Assembly: GCF_000321225.1 (NCBI RefSeq)
Contig: NW_004450381.1
Location: 2,174,758-2,238,757 of the forward strand
Origin: Odobenus rosmarus divergens
Taxonomy: Eukaryota > Chordata > Mammalia > Carnivora > Odobenidae
Direction: 5' to 3'
Length of the DNA: 64,000 nt
The notes below the pieces were generated by a model, which saw only the letters and a list, made by a program, of their open reading frames with translations, did no database searches and was not told where the DNA came from. The translations under genes and the position numbers were made by a program. Below, in pieces: positions 1 through 12,867 of this stretch (its first letter is position 1; each line of letters opens with the position of its first letter).

Positions 1-401
1 TACTCATAATTTGTGGAACTTGTTGAATCTCTGAATAACTAGCCATCAGTTTTGGAAAATTCTTGGCCATTATCTTTTCAAAATTGCTTCTGCCCAAATT
101 GTTCCTCTCTTTCTGTGATTCCAATGTCATATATATTATTATTCTGATTGCATTCCACGTATATCTTCTTTCTGTGTGTGTGTTTCGGTTTTGATATTGT
201 CATTCGATCCAGTGCCAATTCATTAATCATGTCGTCTGCTATATCCAATCAGTTGTTAACCCATCCATTGAGTTAATTTCAGATTATTTACTTTTCAATT
301 CTAGAAAAACCTGTTCATTTCATAAATTTTAATTATCTGGCAAAATTCTCAAGTTTTTCATCTGTTTCATATACTTTCCCCTCTATTTTCTTGTATATGT
401 T
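1..401 (-). mobile_element. Old L1 fragment, antisense
   Basis: The T-rich plus strand resembles the reverse complement of mammalian L1M 5' sequence. It continues after the SINE at 418-626 to about 690. The assignment is by general resemblance, not by a readable protein. Confidence 0.5.
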
Positions 402-417
402 AGTCATGGTTATTTTA

Positions 418-626
418 TTTATTTTTATTTATTTATTTTTTAAAAGATTTTATTTATTTGAGAGAGAGAGAGAGAGTGAGAGAGAGAGCCCAAGAGGGGG
501 TAGGGTCCAAGAGAGAAGCAGACTCCCTGCTGAGCAGGGAGCCTGACATGGGACTCAATCCCGGGACTCCGGGATCATGGCCTGAGCTGAAGGCAGACGC
601 TTAACAACTGAGCCACCCAGGCACCC
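418..626 (-). mobile_element. SINEC element, antisense
   Basis: tRNA-Lys-type SINE read on the minus strand (T-rich tail first, ending GAGCCACCCAGGCACCC). It is flanked by a perfect 16-bp target duplication AGTCATGGTTATTTTA at 402-417 and 627-642. Confidence 0.95.
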
Positions 627-689
627 AGTCATGGTTATTTTAAAGTCCTCATCAGCTAACTTCACCTGTTGATTTTCTTATATATATTA

Positions 690-1200
690 TTAGTATAAAC
701 ATAGTGGTAAGGGAGGGCATTCTTGCCTCTTCCTTTCTAGTTCCTTCATTAGGCATGATGTTGGCTTTTAGGATGATCTAGATATGTTTTATCATGTTGA
801 AAGTTACCTATTTTACCAAATACTTTTTTATCATCTGAGAATAAATACACATGATTTACTCTTGATTATTAATATGTGAATTATATTACTACATTTCCTA
901 ATATTGAACAATCTTATTTTTCTGGAAGAAAGTCCCAATTGGTAATGCGATATCATTCTTTTAACATTCTTCTAATATATTGTTAGATCTGTGTCTAATA
1001 TCTTATTTATAATTTTTGCATTGGTATATAAAAGTGAGATTAGTCTTTAGTTGTGATTTTTGGTGCTATTTTTGTTAGGCTTGGCTGCATAAATTTCTTG
1101 AGTCTCATAAAATGAATTTAAGTCTTCTTTTTTTCTCCCCGTGTTATAAAATTTAAATAAAACTGGTATCTGTTTCTTAAATTTCTCAGAAAAATGATTT
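690..1200 (-). mobile_element. Old L1 ORF2 fragment, antisense
   Basis: The plus strand carries the usual antisense text of the L1 reverse-transcriptase region (for example GTCTCATAAAATGAATTTAA). It is badly decayed. 1201-1911 holds no recognised feature. Confidence 0.55.
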
Positions 1201-1911
1201 TAAACTATGGAGTGCTAATCACATGTAAAAACAAACTCAAATGCAGTGGTTAGACAGATTAAATAAATGAACAATATGCACCTTGATGTGAGATAAAAGA
1301 AGTATCTCAGATATAATGTAGGCCAAGTTAAATGTGTGTGTGCCAGATGTGGTCTGTGGGCAGCCAATGTGAAACCCTATGGAATAAAGCCAGGAACCAT
1401 GTTTTATACATATACACCCCCCACCCCATGCTAGCATGGTGCCATGTGGCATCATGGTTAACAGCATGGCCCTGACATGGACACGTTCTCCTACTTATAC
1501 TATGTGCTCTCAGGTAGACCAATTTCCTCCTCTGAACAACTTCCGCCACATTGAGAATAAGAACAGTGAAACTTACCTTTAAAGGTTGTGATGAGGACTA
1601 AATGAGACAATGAAATAATTATGTAAATTTCCCCGCAAGGACTATTTTGGGGGGTACATTAAACTATGCTAGCATTTTTAAAATCATTGTGATTATTACT
1701 TATTTTTTTCCCAAATGGAAGCACATTTCTCCGTGATTATAAAAACAACACATCTTTATTGCAGAACTGTGGGGAAAAAAGTACAACCATACTGTATTTA
1801 AACAAGATAATTCTATATACAGTATGATAGCCTAAATTTTTCACATAATCCCTTTGGTGGGCATTGTTTTCATTGACAGCAGTAACTAGTGCGGTTAGAG
1901 GAGTCCTTCAC

Positions 1912-2062
1912 CTTCCTGTTACCATGAGTTCCTTTTCAGTGGCCATAGGCCGAATCTGGTTATAGACGTCCATTGTGAACAGGGCGCCGGCACAGTTGAA
2001 AACAGAAGTCAGGGAGGACATGAGAGAGGCCCATAGTGCGGACAGCATCAAGCCTTGTATGC
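1912..2062 (-). pseudogene. SLC5-like exon 11 (Na2-site helix), last exon seen in window
   Basis: Exon of 151 nt, acceptor CTCTTCCAG and donor GTGAAG. It encodes [20 protein letters not shown], a membrane segment, then [22 protein letters not shown]. The serines of MSSLTS that form the SGLT Na2 site (S389, S392, S393) are kept. The following residues are CAGALF where SGLT1 has SASTLF. No exon 12 candidate was seen between here and base 1. Confidence 0.92.
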
Positions 2063-2299
2063 CTGGAAGAGAAGGGACATTTTCTGGACCTCCAGCTCTC
2101 TGGCTATGCCAGGAGATGCCTTAGGCCTCCTAAGGCACTTTTCTACATACTACAAAACATTCAAATTTTATTTGGAGTGGCATTCCATCTAAGATAGATT
2201 AAAGCATTACATTTGTCTTTGCTTCTTGATGAGACTTACTAGTTTCCTGCTGTGTTGTCATGTAGTAAGGACAGCTGATATCTCGAGTGGTCACTTTGT

Positions 2300-2590
2300 G
2301 CCGGATTATTTCCTTAGGCATTAGCCTGTAGAATCCTCCCTACAGCCCTGTGAGATGGGCACCCCTGCTGTCCCCACTTGTACAGACGAGAAGACAGAAG
2401 TTCAGAGAAGGTTTGGAACAGAGGCAAGGGATGTGACTCCTTGTGCCTCAGTGTCCTCATTTCTAAAGTGGGCATAAAGGTACCTCCCACACAGGGCTGT
2501 TATTAAGATTAAGATAAATTAAGCAGATGGGTTAACATAATGCTTAACAGAGAGCAAGCACTCATGAAGTGTGAACTATAAACATAACAA
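2300..2590 (+). repeat. MIR-type SINE remnants
   Basis: Core-like text CCTGTGAGATGGGCACCCCTG and CCCACTTGTACAGACGAGAAGACAGAAG is followed by CTCATTTCTAAAGTGGGCATAAAG, a second MIR-like block. It lies in intron 10, whose remainder (2591-3533) is unassigned except for an L2 tail. Confidence 0.65.
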
Positions 2591-3114
2591 TCTAGTATTT
2601 TCACCTGAAAGGCTGCCATACTGCAGAGACTTTGCTCTACAGAGCGAGTTCTGTGTATTGATGGTTGAGCCTGAGGGTAGAGGGTAACTGGGGCCCGAGC
2701 TGGAGGCCTACCGCAGCAAGGCCCCCACTGTATTCAGTGGGCTACTTGGCCAGGCAAAGGCTGGTGTCCTTGCATCTACTTCCTTTCAAGTGCCCTGCAG
2801 CCTACCTCACTCAAAGCCTTGGGCGCTCGAGGACAGGCTGAGCTGCAGAACATGGACACTTCCTTTCTGAACCGTGGGGATTTCCTTGGGTCAGATTCCC
2901 ATCTCTACTGGATTTTAATGGAAATGTCTCAACTTTGATCTCTACAGCTCCTATTGATCTTCAGAGTTAATGCAGGATTTAAAAAAAATGGTACTATTTG
3001 TTTGGCCTTTTCTCTGGGATTTGGGGAAACAGCTGAGATGAATGCATGGGCTCACTGTCGATCTGCAGTGAAAGCCATCTCCCTGGTGGTGAGCTGCCCA
3101 TCTCTCTAGCCCCG

Positions 3115-3235
3115 CACTGGACATGAGCTCTCTGAGAGCGGGACTAGGTCTTGGTCATCAATGCATTCTCACGGCTTAGGACCGTGTCTAGCACAGAGTG
3201 GAGCCCTCCTGTGGAATGAATGCGCAAAGGCACAA
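3115..3235 (+). repeat. L2 3' end remnant
   Basis: The text CTCTCTGAGAGCGGGACTAGGTCTTGG, then GTGTCTAGCACAGAGTGGAG and GGAATGAATG, follows the usual L2 3' end. Confidence 0.6.
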
Positions 3236-3533
3236 GCTAAGCCAGGGAAGTGAACAATGCAAATCATGGGCACAGGCTGTGTGAGAGCATGTGCACCTTG
3301 TGTGCGTGTGTGAGAAATGAAGAGGGAGGAGGCCCGGCTCCTTCCCTTAGGGTAAGCGAGACTCCCTTTACATCACTGATATCCCCCCTACTGCACAGCC
3401 AACATTTCTACCCAGAAAGATGAGCTGCCTGGTAGATAAGCCACCCTCAGTTCCTTTGCTCCTAACCATCCACTTAAAGACTGAGGGCACAGGCTCCAAT
3501 GGGGACACAGATCGTGGGGGGTCCATCTCTTAC

Positions 3534-3641
3534 CTTTGGGCAGCAGCTCTACCACTAGCACGGGGTAGGCGATGGAGCTGCACCCAGTTCTGATGCCATA
3601 GTACTTCTCACATATTGAAGGTACAACACATGCCACTTTAT
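3534..3641 (-). pseudogene. SLC5-like exon 10
   Basis: Exon of 108 nt, acceptor CTCTTACAG and intact donor GTAAGA. It encodes [15 protein letters not shown], then [17 protein letters not shown]. In SGLT1 this extracellular loop has four cysteines (345, 351, 355, 361); the third is tyrosine here (EKYYG for EKYCG), leaving one cysteine without its partner. Confidence 0.92.
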
Positions 3642-6123
3642 CTGTAAGAGAGACCACAGTCATACCAATGTCAGCCTTAGAGCTCTAAAATCTGAGTGGA
3701 GGGAAAGGGAAGCAAAGTAGGCAATCCTGTGTGGCTGTCAGATTCTTGATCTACTGGTGACTGCTCCAATTCATGGGTCTGGGAATTAGGCGCCTAGGAG
3801 CCAGATGAATCAGTGCTTCTACCAATTTACTGCTTGACCCCAAGTACATCAATGTGACCTAGACAAGCCTTTCAGGGACCGCCGCTGGGTATCAGGAAAG
3901 CAGACAGATTATTCATCCCCTATTAATGCACGAGCAACCCATAACCTTACTTGCTTAGCCTTCAGGGGGGTGTTATTTCAGAGTATTTGGGAAGAAATTC
4001 TGGACAAAGTGATGTAAAGGGAGTGAATGTGATATGTCCTTCAGGAGCTTAAATTAGGGATATAAAGTTACCATCTGAGAAAAAAACCCCAAAACGACAA
4101 ATCAACTTAGATGACGAAGAAGCAGGATATTGCCCTGGTTTATGGGTAGAGCAAGCTATTTGACTGGGGACAGTTCTCCAGCTTAAGCACTGGTTACCAA
4201 ACATTTTGAGGAAGACTAAAAACTCAGGGGCAGCTGCATCCATTTACATCTGCCCACTCTCCTTGCCTCCTACTTTGGGTAACAGAACCTCTGTGACACT
4301 TGGGGTAGTCTAAGAAGGGCCCAGGAACCAGGCCTGGCCACTCTGGAAATTCCTTCTCCTTGGCCACAATGACCGGTCCCTATCCCTCAAGTGAGTTCAT
4401 TAAGACTCATCTGGGATTTTTGCTGGAACAGCTGGGGAAGGAAACACTTGGTGGGAGTTGTTGAGCTTGTGGGATAGAGGCCTGGTGCTGCTGGCAACCA
4501 CCTTGCCACCAGATGGCCTGAGGGTAACACTAGCTCTGAAGGAAGAGGAGCTAAAAAGGTACACATCATGTTCAACCAAGAACCCCAAATAATACAGTGG
4601 CCTACACGGAAAACCAGATTTTGAGAATCACACCTTGGCAGTTGGCAGTGTCTGGCCCCCAGCTCTGGCCAGGGGAGAGACCCAGAATCTAGGGCCAAGA
4701 GCATTTGGGTTATTGGAAAAGCATACTCTTCCAGGAACATGGACAGGTGCCAAGCTTCCGTGATAAATGGCTTTCTGGCTTTATACACCTGGCATGTGCA
4801 AATGGATATGTGAGTCTGGCCATTTCTGAGGGTTAGAGACAAGTGGTTCCATGTTCTTCTCACCCTAAGGGCTCCCCACCAGTGCATTCCATCAACTCTG
4901 TTCACCCCTTGGTCAGAAGGCTGGAGAGAGTCTGGGTTCTTGAAACCCACTCTAGCTAGAGAGAGAGGCCATTCCCCACTCTTTCCCCCCTCCCTTAGCA
5001 GCTTCCTCTCTAGAGTCCAAGATACATGTGATTCTGTTGGGTCTCCTTCCGCAGTGAGTAGGGCAATCCGTGCCGTGGAGTGGGGTAGGGTGGGGTGGGG
5101 AGGCAGGTCTGCAAAGCCCAGGGCACTCTGGGGGTCCTAGAGAGAACAATAGCATATTTCCTAACCTATGAGGAGATACCACCTATGAGACCCTAAAATG
5201 CCACCTGGCAGCCAAAGACCAAATATGGGAATGTTGAAACAAAGCCTTTCTCTCTGTTAAAGCTGGAAGGGAGTTAGGATTAAAAAAAAAGAAGCATGTC
5301 TTGAGGCCGACTGAAGGATGAATTAGACTTAGAGATGTCTCCTACACATATTACTTAGCAGTAACCAGTGTTTTACATTCTGTTTGGCCTTGTCAAAGTT
5401 CAGCAGCAGAAGACTCCCATGGAAGCCACCTGCTTTGTCCCAGTGGATGCACCTACCAGAAACAGTGCTCCATGTAGGTTTAATGAATCAACAAACCAGA
5501 TAACCTGAGAGACAGTAGAGCTAGTAAAACTAGGTTGAAATGGGAATGAGATATATCCACAGAGTTATGATAGCTCCTTAAGGGAAACAGAGATGTTTTG
5601 CTAGCATTTAATGGAAAGAACATGGGCCTGAGTCAGACCCACTTTGGGGGTTTACATTGAGCTCCCCCTCTGACATTCCTCATCTGTTCACTGAGGCTAC
5701 AAAAGCCCACCTCAAGGTCTGTGTAAGCAGTGACAGCATCTGTCAGGTCCCCAGCACAATGCCTAGCACACAGGTGTGTGTGCCGTGCTGGTGCACACAA
5801 TTCAAGGGGAGCAAGTGAGCCTTCCTGCAGATTGTGCCTCCAAGCCCTGGCAGAGACTGGGCTCTGGCTACATGGAACATTGGTTGGCTCTTCCCTATCT
5901 GAACTTCTCTCATGGAATTTCTCTCTTGCCACCTACATCCATGGTCTCTGCCAGACTTCTGTTTGGCTGCACTCTTAATCTAAACCCTTTAGCTCCCTAG
6001 AAAGCAATCTGGGGCATCTCAATCCCCACACTGTGGGAGGCCTGATGACCCCAAATACTCTCCAGGTCTCTCTTAAGAAAAGGGAAGTTGATCAGTGTGA
6101 ACACATCAGAATTAAGGATTTCC
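3642..6123 (-). other. Intron 9 of the SLC5-like gene, no recognised repeat
   Basis: Intron sequence of about 2.5 kb. A 187-codon open frame at 4387-4950 has no family resemblance and looks like chance. A CTCF-like core CCACCAGATGGCCTG lies at 4506-4520. Nothing else was recognised. Confidence 0.5.
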
Positions 6124-6259
6124 CTGGGGACAAGACATGGCTGATCATTCCCGGCCTCACTATGCTGAACATGGGCAGCAGCTTCAGACACCCACAAAGG
6201 ACGCAGATGCCTTTCACGTGAGACATGTTCTTCCCTGCCAGGCATCGCTGGACAAAAAT
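6124..6259 (-). pseudogene. SLC5-like exon 9, donor site broken (GG instead of GT)
   Basis: Acceptor CTTGGCAG followed by 136 nt, the SLC5A1 size, phase 1 end. It encodes [26 protein letters not shown] and [10 protein letters not shown]. The lysine of LKLLPM corresponds to sugar-site K321 and is kept. The next bases at 6123-6118 read GGAAAT where GTAAAT would be expected, so the donor's +2 base is G. R of PGMISR is histidine here. Confidence 0.88.
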
Positions 6260-7062
6260 CTGCCAAGGAAACACAGATGGGTGAGGGAGGGGGTGATGGC
6301 TCTAGCAGAGTGCATCAAGCCTGGGCCACTTCAGCACAGCGACAGGACAGTTGTGACCTGCCGCGGCAGCAGGATGTGCCCTGTGGTGGGTTTTTGCTGA
6401 GCTGCGCACCCCAATCATCCAGACATCTCCAGGGCATCCAGGGCCAGGGGAGGTGCATGTGACCAATGAGCATGTTTTGCTCAGTGCACAGTTGCCTGAG
6501 GGGACGGGAATGGCGTGCGTGACCTTGGCCTCATTGTTAGCACTGCACACCAATTACGGAGGCACAGGGCTTATAAGCTGTCCCCTGGCAAGGACAAGAC
6601 TCCCTCCTCGAGGCCACAGACTGCCCCTGCCAGACAGAAGGAAGAGGGTCCTTGTGACATCAATCAAAGCAAAGGTGGGTCCCTGGCCCATAAAGAGTTT
6701 TTAGAACTGGGACTGACTTCATTCATCTAAATTGAAATGAACTAGTATAGACATTTCAAATGCAAAATCTCCTAGGAGATGTTTCACAACCCATTTCATG
6801 GTGCTCCTGCCATAAGAAGCAGTGTGCGCTCAGGCCGAACAGAAGGTATAGCTGGCAGGTGGACAAGCATTTAAGAAAGTGCATAAAGACATGGTCCAGT
6901 GCATCAGAACAATGCAGTATTATGTATGTACTAAAAGTATGTTTCTGAAGAAAATTTAGATAATGGGAAAAGTGCTCACAGTGTGATAGTAACTAAGAGG
7001 CATACAGGATACAACAGCAGCATATACACCATGACTCTACACCGAGAAAAAAGTGCACAGGA

Positions 7063-7249
7063 GGGTGCCTGGGTGGCTCAGTTGGTTAAGCGACTGCCTT
7101 CGGCTCAGGTCATGATCCTGGAGTCCCGGGATCGAGTCCCGCATCGGGCTCCCTGCTCAGCGGGGAGTCTGCTTCTCCCTCTGACCCTCTTCCCTCTCCT
7201 GCTATCTCCATTCTCTCTCTCTCAAATAAATAAATAAAATCTTTAAAAA
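7063..7249 (+). mobile_element. SINEC element, sense
   Basis: Full SINE with head GTGCCTGGGTGGCTCAG, B-box-like GGGATCGAGTCCCGC, CT-rich region and AAATAAATAAATAAAATC tail. Target duplication AAAAGTGCACAGGA lies on both sides (left ends 7062, right ends 7266). Confidence 0.97.
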
Positions 7250-7845
7250 AAAAAAAAGTGCACAGGAATAAACCGACATAATAGTGATTCATGCTGGCAT
7301 GGTGAAATTAACAGGCAGGACTGTCATTTTCCTCTTTAAGTTTTCTTTATTTTTCAAATGTATCATTTTAATACCAGGAGAAAGAACCCCAAAATGGTTC
7401 TCCTCAAGCACTAGCTACTGCTTCTCGAGAGGTCCACTGGCATCCTGTTGCTAACGGCTCAGTGTACTTGGGCTTCTGCAGAGCAGGTAGGGGTGGGCAG
7501 CCAGGCTGCACTTCCTCGTCTTTGCTTAGTCCCATGCACAGAAGAGATGGTCTCTCAAGGGAGGGGATGAAGGAGTAGGGCAAGGAAAGAAAAGTGACTC
7601 TCGTTCTGAGAGAAGGGTGATTATAAAGGTAATGTAGACATCCCATGTAGAAAGCTCTAAGCACTGTGGTATATTGTCATATATTACAAAGTGGGGCAAG
7701 GAGAGGATTATTGTTTAAAAATGGTAGTGGGCGAAAGTTAACAATTTTCCTTCCATCAGTTTGTTTGCCTCTCTTTTAATTAACAATTTTTCTTAAGTCA
7801 TTTTCTTTACTAGTTAGAAGTTATATATTCTACTTCTGTGTTTTT

Positions 7846-8040
7846 TTTTTTTTAAATATTTATTCATTTACTTAGTTGAGGTAAGGGAGGGCAGAGGGGG
7901 GAGGGAGAGAGAGAATCTCAAGCAGACTCCACACTGAGTGTGGAGCTCAACGCGGGCCTCGATCTCATGACCCTGATATCATGACCTGAGCTGAAATCAA
8001 GAGTTGGACGCTTAACCAACTGAGCCACTCAGGCACCTGA
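7846..8040 (-). mobile_element. SINEC element, antisense
   Basis: Older copy. Flanked by CTACTTCTGTGTTTTT at 7830-7845 and 8041-8056. Confidence 0.92.
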
Positions 8041-8454
8041 CTACTTCTGTGTTTTTAATAATGACCCTTAAAATTTTCACATAGATATAATTTCGAGTCT
8101 GAAGTAAATCAACATCCCCACCCTTCTGAACAATTTAGACTCCACAGACAGATTTAACTCCAAACAGTGGTACAATATTTTAGTTTTGTCTTGTTTTTCA
8201 CTTCTTGTATTTGTAATTATTATTTTTCAGCCCATTTGCCCATGTACCTGTTAATATCTTTGCTAACTATTCCTTCTTGCTCATGAGTATTTCCTTTTTC
8301 TTTATGTACATCTTTCAGTCCTTCTTTAGGGAAGGTTATGTCTTGAATTTGCCCTTGGTCATGAATAAGACCTCAGCTGGGCATGTACTTTAGAGGTGAC
8401 ATTTTCCTCAATGACTTTGAAAATTTTACTCCTCTACCTTTGGGTTACATTGTT

Positions 8455-8647
8455 TTGTTTTGTTTAAATATTTATTTATTTGACAGAGAGACACAGCGAG
8501 AGCAGGAACACAAGCAGGGGGAGTGGGAGAGGGAGAAACAGGCTTCCCGCAGAGCAGGGAGCCCGATGCGGGGCTCGATCCCAGGACCCTGGGATCATGA
8601 CCTGAGCCGAAGGCAGACGCTTAACGACTGAGCCACCCAGCTGCCCC
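8455..8647 (-). mobile_element. SINEC element, antisense
   Basis: Ends GAGCCACCCAGCTGCCCC. 14-bp duplication TGGGTTACATTGTT at 8441-8454 and 8648-8661. Confidence 0.95.
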
Positions 8648-9072
8648 TGGGTTACATTGTTGAAGCTGAGAAGTTTATTGCTGGCATAACTGTCTTCTTT
8701 TTATCAGTAATCCTTCCTCTCAGGTGCCTTTCAAAGTCTTCTCCTTGTCTTTGATGTTCTGAACTTTCATTATGGTTTCATTCCATTTCTTTGTGTGGAT
8801 TTGTAAATTATTTCTGCTTGATTCATTGTGATTTTGGAATCTGATGCTTCCTGCTCTTTCAGCAATTGTAAAAATTCTCAGCCACTTTCTCTTAAAATAT
8901 TGTTTCTCTCTCCTTTTCTTCTGGAACTCCAATGAGGTGTATTTTAATCCTGATTCTCTCTTCCGTGTCACTTTGTTTCTCTTTCACACTTTCCAGTTTT
9001 GTGCTATTTCTTCAGTTCTTGCTTTCAGATGACTATTTTTTTCCCCTTCAGCTGTGTTTAATCTGTTATTTT

Positions 9073-9182
9073 TTAAAAGTTTATTTGTTTATTTAAGTAA
9101 TCTCTACACCCAATGTGGGGTTCAGACTCATGATGGAGATCAAGAGTTGTGTGCTCCTCCCACTGAGCCAGTCAGGCGTCCC
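9073..9182 (-). mobile_element. Short, old SINEC-type element, antisense
   Basis: Shortened copy lacking the CT-rich region. Flanked by TTTAATCTGTTATTTT and TTTAATCTGCTATTTT, one mismatch. Confidence 0.8.
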
Positions 9183-9316
9183 TTTAATCTGCTATTTTAA
9201 CAGTTACTAAGTTTCACATTTCAATGAGCATAGTTTTCATTTTTAGAAGTTTGAGTTTTCATATCTGTTTTTGATAGAATGGCGTTAAGGATTTCAGTTC
9301 CATTTTTATTTCTTTA

Positions 9317-9524
9317 TTTTTTAAAAGATTTTATTTATTTATTTTTCAGAGAGTTAGAGAGAGAGAGACAGAGAGAGAGAGAGAGGGAGAGAGAACAGCA
9401 GGCAGAGGGAGAAGGAGGATCCCCGCTGACCAAGGAGCCCAACATGGGACTTGATCCCAGGACCCTGGGATCATGACCTGAGCCGAAGACAGATGTTTCA
9501 CCAGCTGAGCCACCAAGGTGTTCC
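9317..9524 (-). mobile_element. SINEC element, antisense
   Basis: Has an expanded GAGAGA tract. Duplication TTTTATTTCTTTA at 9304-9316 and 9525-9537. Confidence 0.92.
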
Positions 9525-10439
9525 TTTTATTTCTTTAAACATACTTTTTGTTTGTTTGTTTTTAGTATCTAATACCTTGATTTTCTGAAATTTGGGGGTG
9601 CTAATTCTGCTGTTTCTTGCTTAAGGTGGTTTGATTCTTCTATATTTTCTAATTTTGGTTTAGAGACTCATGTTGAGCAGGCATTTATTTATGGGAATCC
9701 TGCAAGACCTCGGTTGAGGGTGCATCCCTCCAGGGAAAATCCGCCATTACTCTAGCCAGGTTGGTATGTAAAAATTTTGGATGAGTTTATGTTCAGTTCT
9801 TCCCATGCGGTTTTCCTGACCATACAGGGAATTGAGTTAAAACTTTAAATTAAAACCTCAGATGTATAGGAAGGCCAACCTGACCTTGTGAGTCTTCAGG
9901 GGAGACTTCTTTCCTCCTCCTGGGACTCAGGTTGGGGCATTTTGTTTCTCCTTGCTAGTGGGCAGATATTTTCCTGGTCTATCTTTTCACTGAGGTTACA
10001 GCCTTCACTATTTGCTACTCATGAACCCAAGGCCTTTCTCCTGTTCTCACCTGGCCAGTTAAATCTAAGCCTTGGAAATCCGGCTTGGTAAATGCTGTCA
10101 GGGCACCATCAGTGTCCCCGCCAGCTTAACTATGTTGAGTTCAGTTCTCTTTGTTTTTTTCAGTCTCCGGAGATTTTCTTCATTTCTTATAAGCTTTGCT
10201 ATGACTATAAAAAGATGTTTGTTACATTTTACCCAGTATAACTAGAAAATTTTGTTTTGGGAGGTAGTTCAGGAAATCTAGTTTACCCACTGTCAGATGT
10301 GGAAGGCCAGGGGCAACTTTTAAAGCTGTAGAAGAAATTGAAAAGAAAAATATAGAAAGATTTTTCTTATCTTCTAGGTAAAGTAGCATCATTAAACATA
10401 TAATAAATAGATGGGCAGGCATACAAATTAAAAAAACCC

Positions 10440-12480
10440 AGAGCTACTGCTCTGGATATCATCTTGTTTCTTGTGCATCCACTCACTACATTTTAAAGAC
10501 CTATCAGCGTTGCTATGTATCATCTAGTCCATTGCTCCTATGACTGCATAGTATTCCACAGTATTACTGCCCCCCCACCCCGCCATTTTATCTACCCACT
10601 TTGGAGTAACAAGCACAATCAACATTGTGATCAGTGCCTCATATATAGTCCATCATGAACTTGCATGAGGATATTTTAGGTAGCTTGCAAGGACCACCAC
10701 TGCTAGCTCAGAATACAGTATACTTACTTTTATCAAATACTGCTGGATTACCTTCCAGAATAGATTGCACCAGTCTATACTTCCACCAGGAGTACACGAG
10801 GGTTCTTAAACACCCACAATCTCTCCAAACTTGGCATTATCAATCTTTCTAATTTTTGTTAGTCATCTTGTGGTTTTAAGTTGCACTTCCCTCCTAACTG
10901 GATTATATGCTTGTTTTATGTTTGTTTGAATTTCCTTTTTTTATAAATTGCCTGTCATTATCTTTTGTCCACATATCTACTGGAGCTCCTTTTTTTTGTG
11001 GATTTGCTATTAGTCTCTTGTTCATAATAAATATTTCTAATAATCTTCTCTAATCTGTCATCTGTCAATTTTGTCTATAGTACTTTATTAAAAAGTACTT
11101 ATATGTAATGTGATCAAATCAATATGATTTGTACTCCCCCCACTCTGTCTCAAAAACATTGTTATCCTCCCTTAAATATCTAGCTTTACTTTCCACATTT
11201 AAGTCTTTAACCCACCCAAAGTCCAACTTTGTACTAAGTGTTAGGTGGGGGTGAAGTGCTGTTACTCCTAATAGTCGGTTTTCTAACAACATCAAAAGGT
11301 ATGTATCTCCCCATTGATTTCTAAAGCCTCCTTGGATACGTATTAAATTCCTATAAGTACAAGAATCTGCCTGACCTCTTTATTCTGTTCCACTAGTCTG
11401 TGTGTCTATTCTTGGATGTTTCAAGCTGTTTTTATTGCTGCTACTTTGTAGATGTTTAAAATCTGGTTTGGCAAGTTCTTCCCCTTTGTTCTTCAGTTTC
11501 AAACTTGAGCTAGCGATTTGTGGCATTTTCTTCTTCCATAAAATGTTTAAATCTTTTTTTTAAATCATTATATAACACATGAAAGCATACTGTAGCACAT
11601 TAAGAGCATATACTATAACAACTATCCAAATTCAGATGGAACATTGCAGGTACCCCAGAAGTCTTTCTGTGGTTCTTTTTTTTTTTTTTTTTTGTAAAAA
11701 TTGAGGTGAAATTCATGTACTATATAAATAACCATTTTAAAGAATTCAGTAGCCTTCAGTGCATTCCCAATCTTATGCAATCACCACTTCTCTCTAGTTT
11801 CAAAACTTTTTCATCACCTCGGAAGAACACCCATATTCATTAAGCTGCCCCTCTCCATTTCTCCTCTCCCAGCCCCTGGCAAGCACTAATTGGATTTCTG
11901 TCTCTATGGATTTGCCTACTCTGGACATTTTGTATAAAAGGAATCATACAATAGATGATCATTTGTGTCTGGCTTCTTCCACTCAGAATAATGTTTTTGA
12001 GATCCATTCAAGCTATAGCATGTGTAGTACTTCATTCCTTTTTATGGCTGAATAATATTCCAATGAATGGATACACATTCTATTTATTCATTCATTCATG
12101 AGTGAACATCTGGGTTGTTTCCCACCTTGTGGTAATTATAAATAATGCTGCCACATGTGACTTATTTTTTCATCTCAACCCCTTCCCTTGCTCCAGAAAT
12201 GACTGCTTTCATGACTTTATTTCTTCCTTGCTTTTCTTTATAATTTTTTTTGCCACTTAATGTGTATTCCTAAATGACATAAGTTAGCACTGCCTGTGGT
12301 AAACTTTATAAAAATGTAATCATGCAGTGCCTAGGCATCTGTGTCTAGCTTCTTTTATTTGGCATAAAGCTTGAAGATCATCCATATTACTGTGTGGAGC
12401 TGTACTTCCTTTTTATTTCTTTATTGCCTTTGTACATATATTGAAATATGTATTTCACAGTATATTTAATGATCTACCAT
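10440..12480 (-). mobile_element. Old L1 (L1M) copies, antisense
   Basis: 10440-11560 follows antisense ORF2 C-terminal text. 11660-12480 is a separate, recognisable L1M 3' end (ATTGAGGTGAAATTCA, then GGAATCATACAATA and GGCTGAATAATATTCC). Both lie in intron 8 of the SLC5-like gene. The remainder of the intron next to exon 8 (12481-12867) shows nothing. Confidence 0.7.
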
Positions 12481-12867
12481 CGATAGTGAGCCATATTTTT
12501 TTTTAGAACAAGTTTGAGTCCTTAAAAAATCCAACTGAAATACTGATTGGTTGCATTTAATTTATGGACGCAGTTGGGGAGAACTGACATATTTTTCATT
12601 CCAAAAAGACTGTGCTTTTTAGATAATGACAGTGAAGAAGAAAAAAAATGAAAATAGTTGATGTGTTATAGATGGAGCTGTGAAATTCCTTTCAAACGGA
12701 ATTTATCAAGTTCTTTAGGCAATAAATAAAGACTGGAAAGGACCCCTGATCACTGAGTGCAGACAGGCCAACTGTTGCCTGTTGTTGTAGAGACTGGGAA
12801 AGCCTGGAATGCACTGAGGACCATCAGCCTCCAATGCAGTCACTTTAGCTGCACCATGTGTAGTTAC

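Larger units (their letters stand above)
8200..10140 (-). mobile_element. Old L1 fragment (5' half), antisense, with three SINE insertions
   Basis: T-rich plus-strand text is typical of antisense L1M ORF1 and 5' UTR. Three SINEC copies (8455-8647, 9073-9182, 9317-9524) interrupt it. The class call rests on overall resemblance. Confidence 0.5.

Noticed and set aside
4387..4950. 187-codon minus-strand open frame
   Set aside because: It lies in intron 9 of the transporter, has no recognisable domain, and its composition looks like chance.
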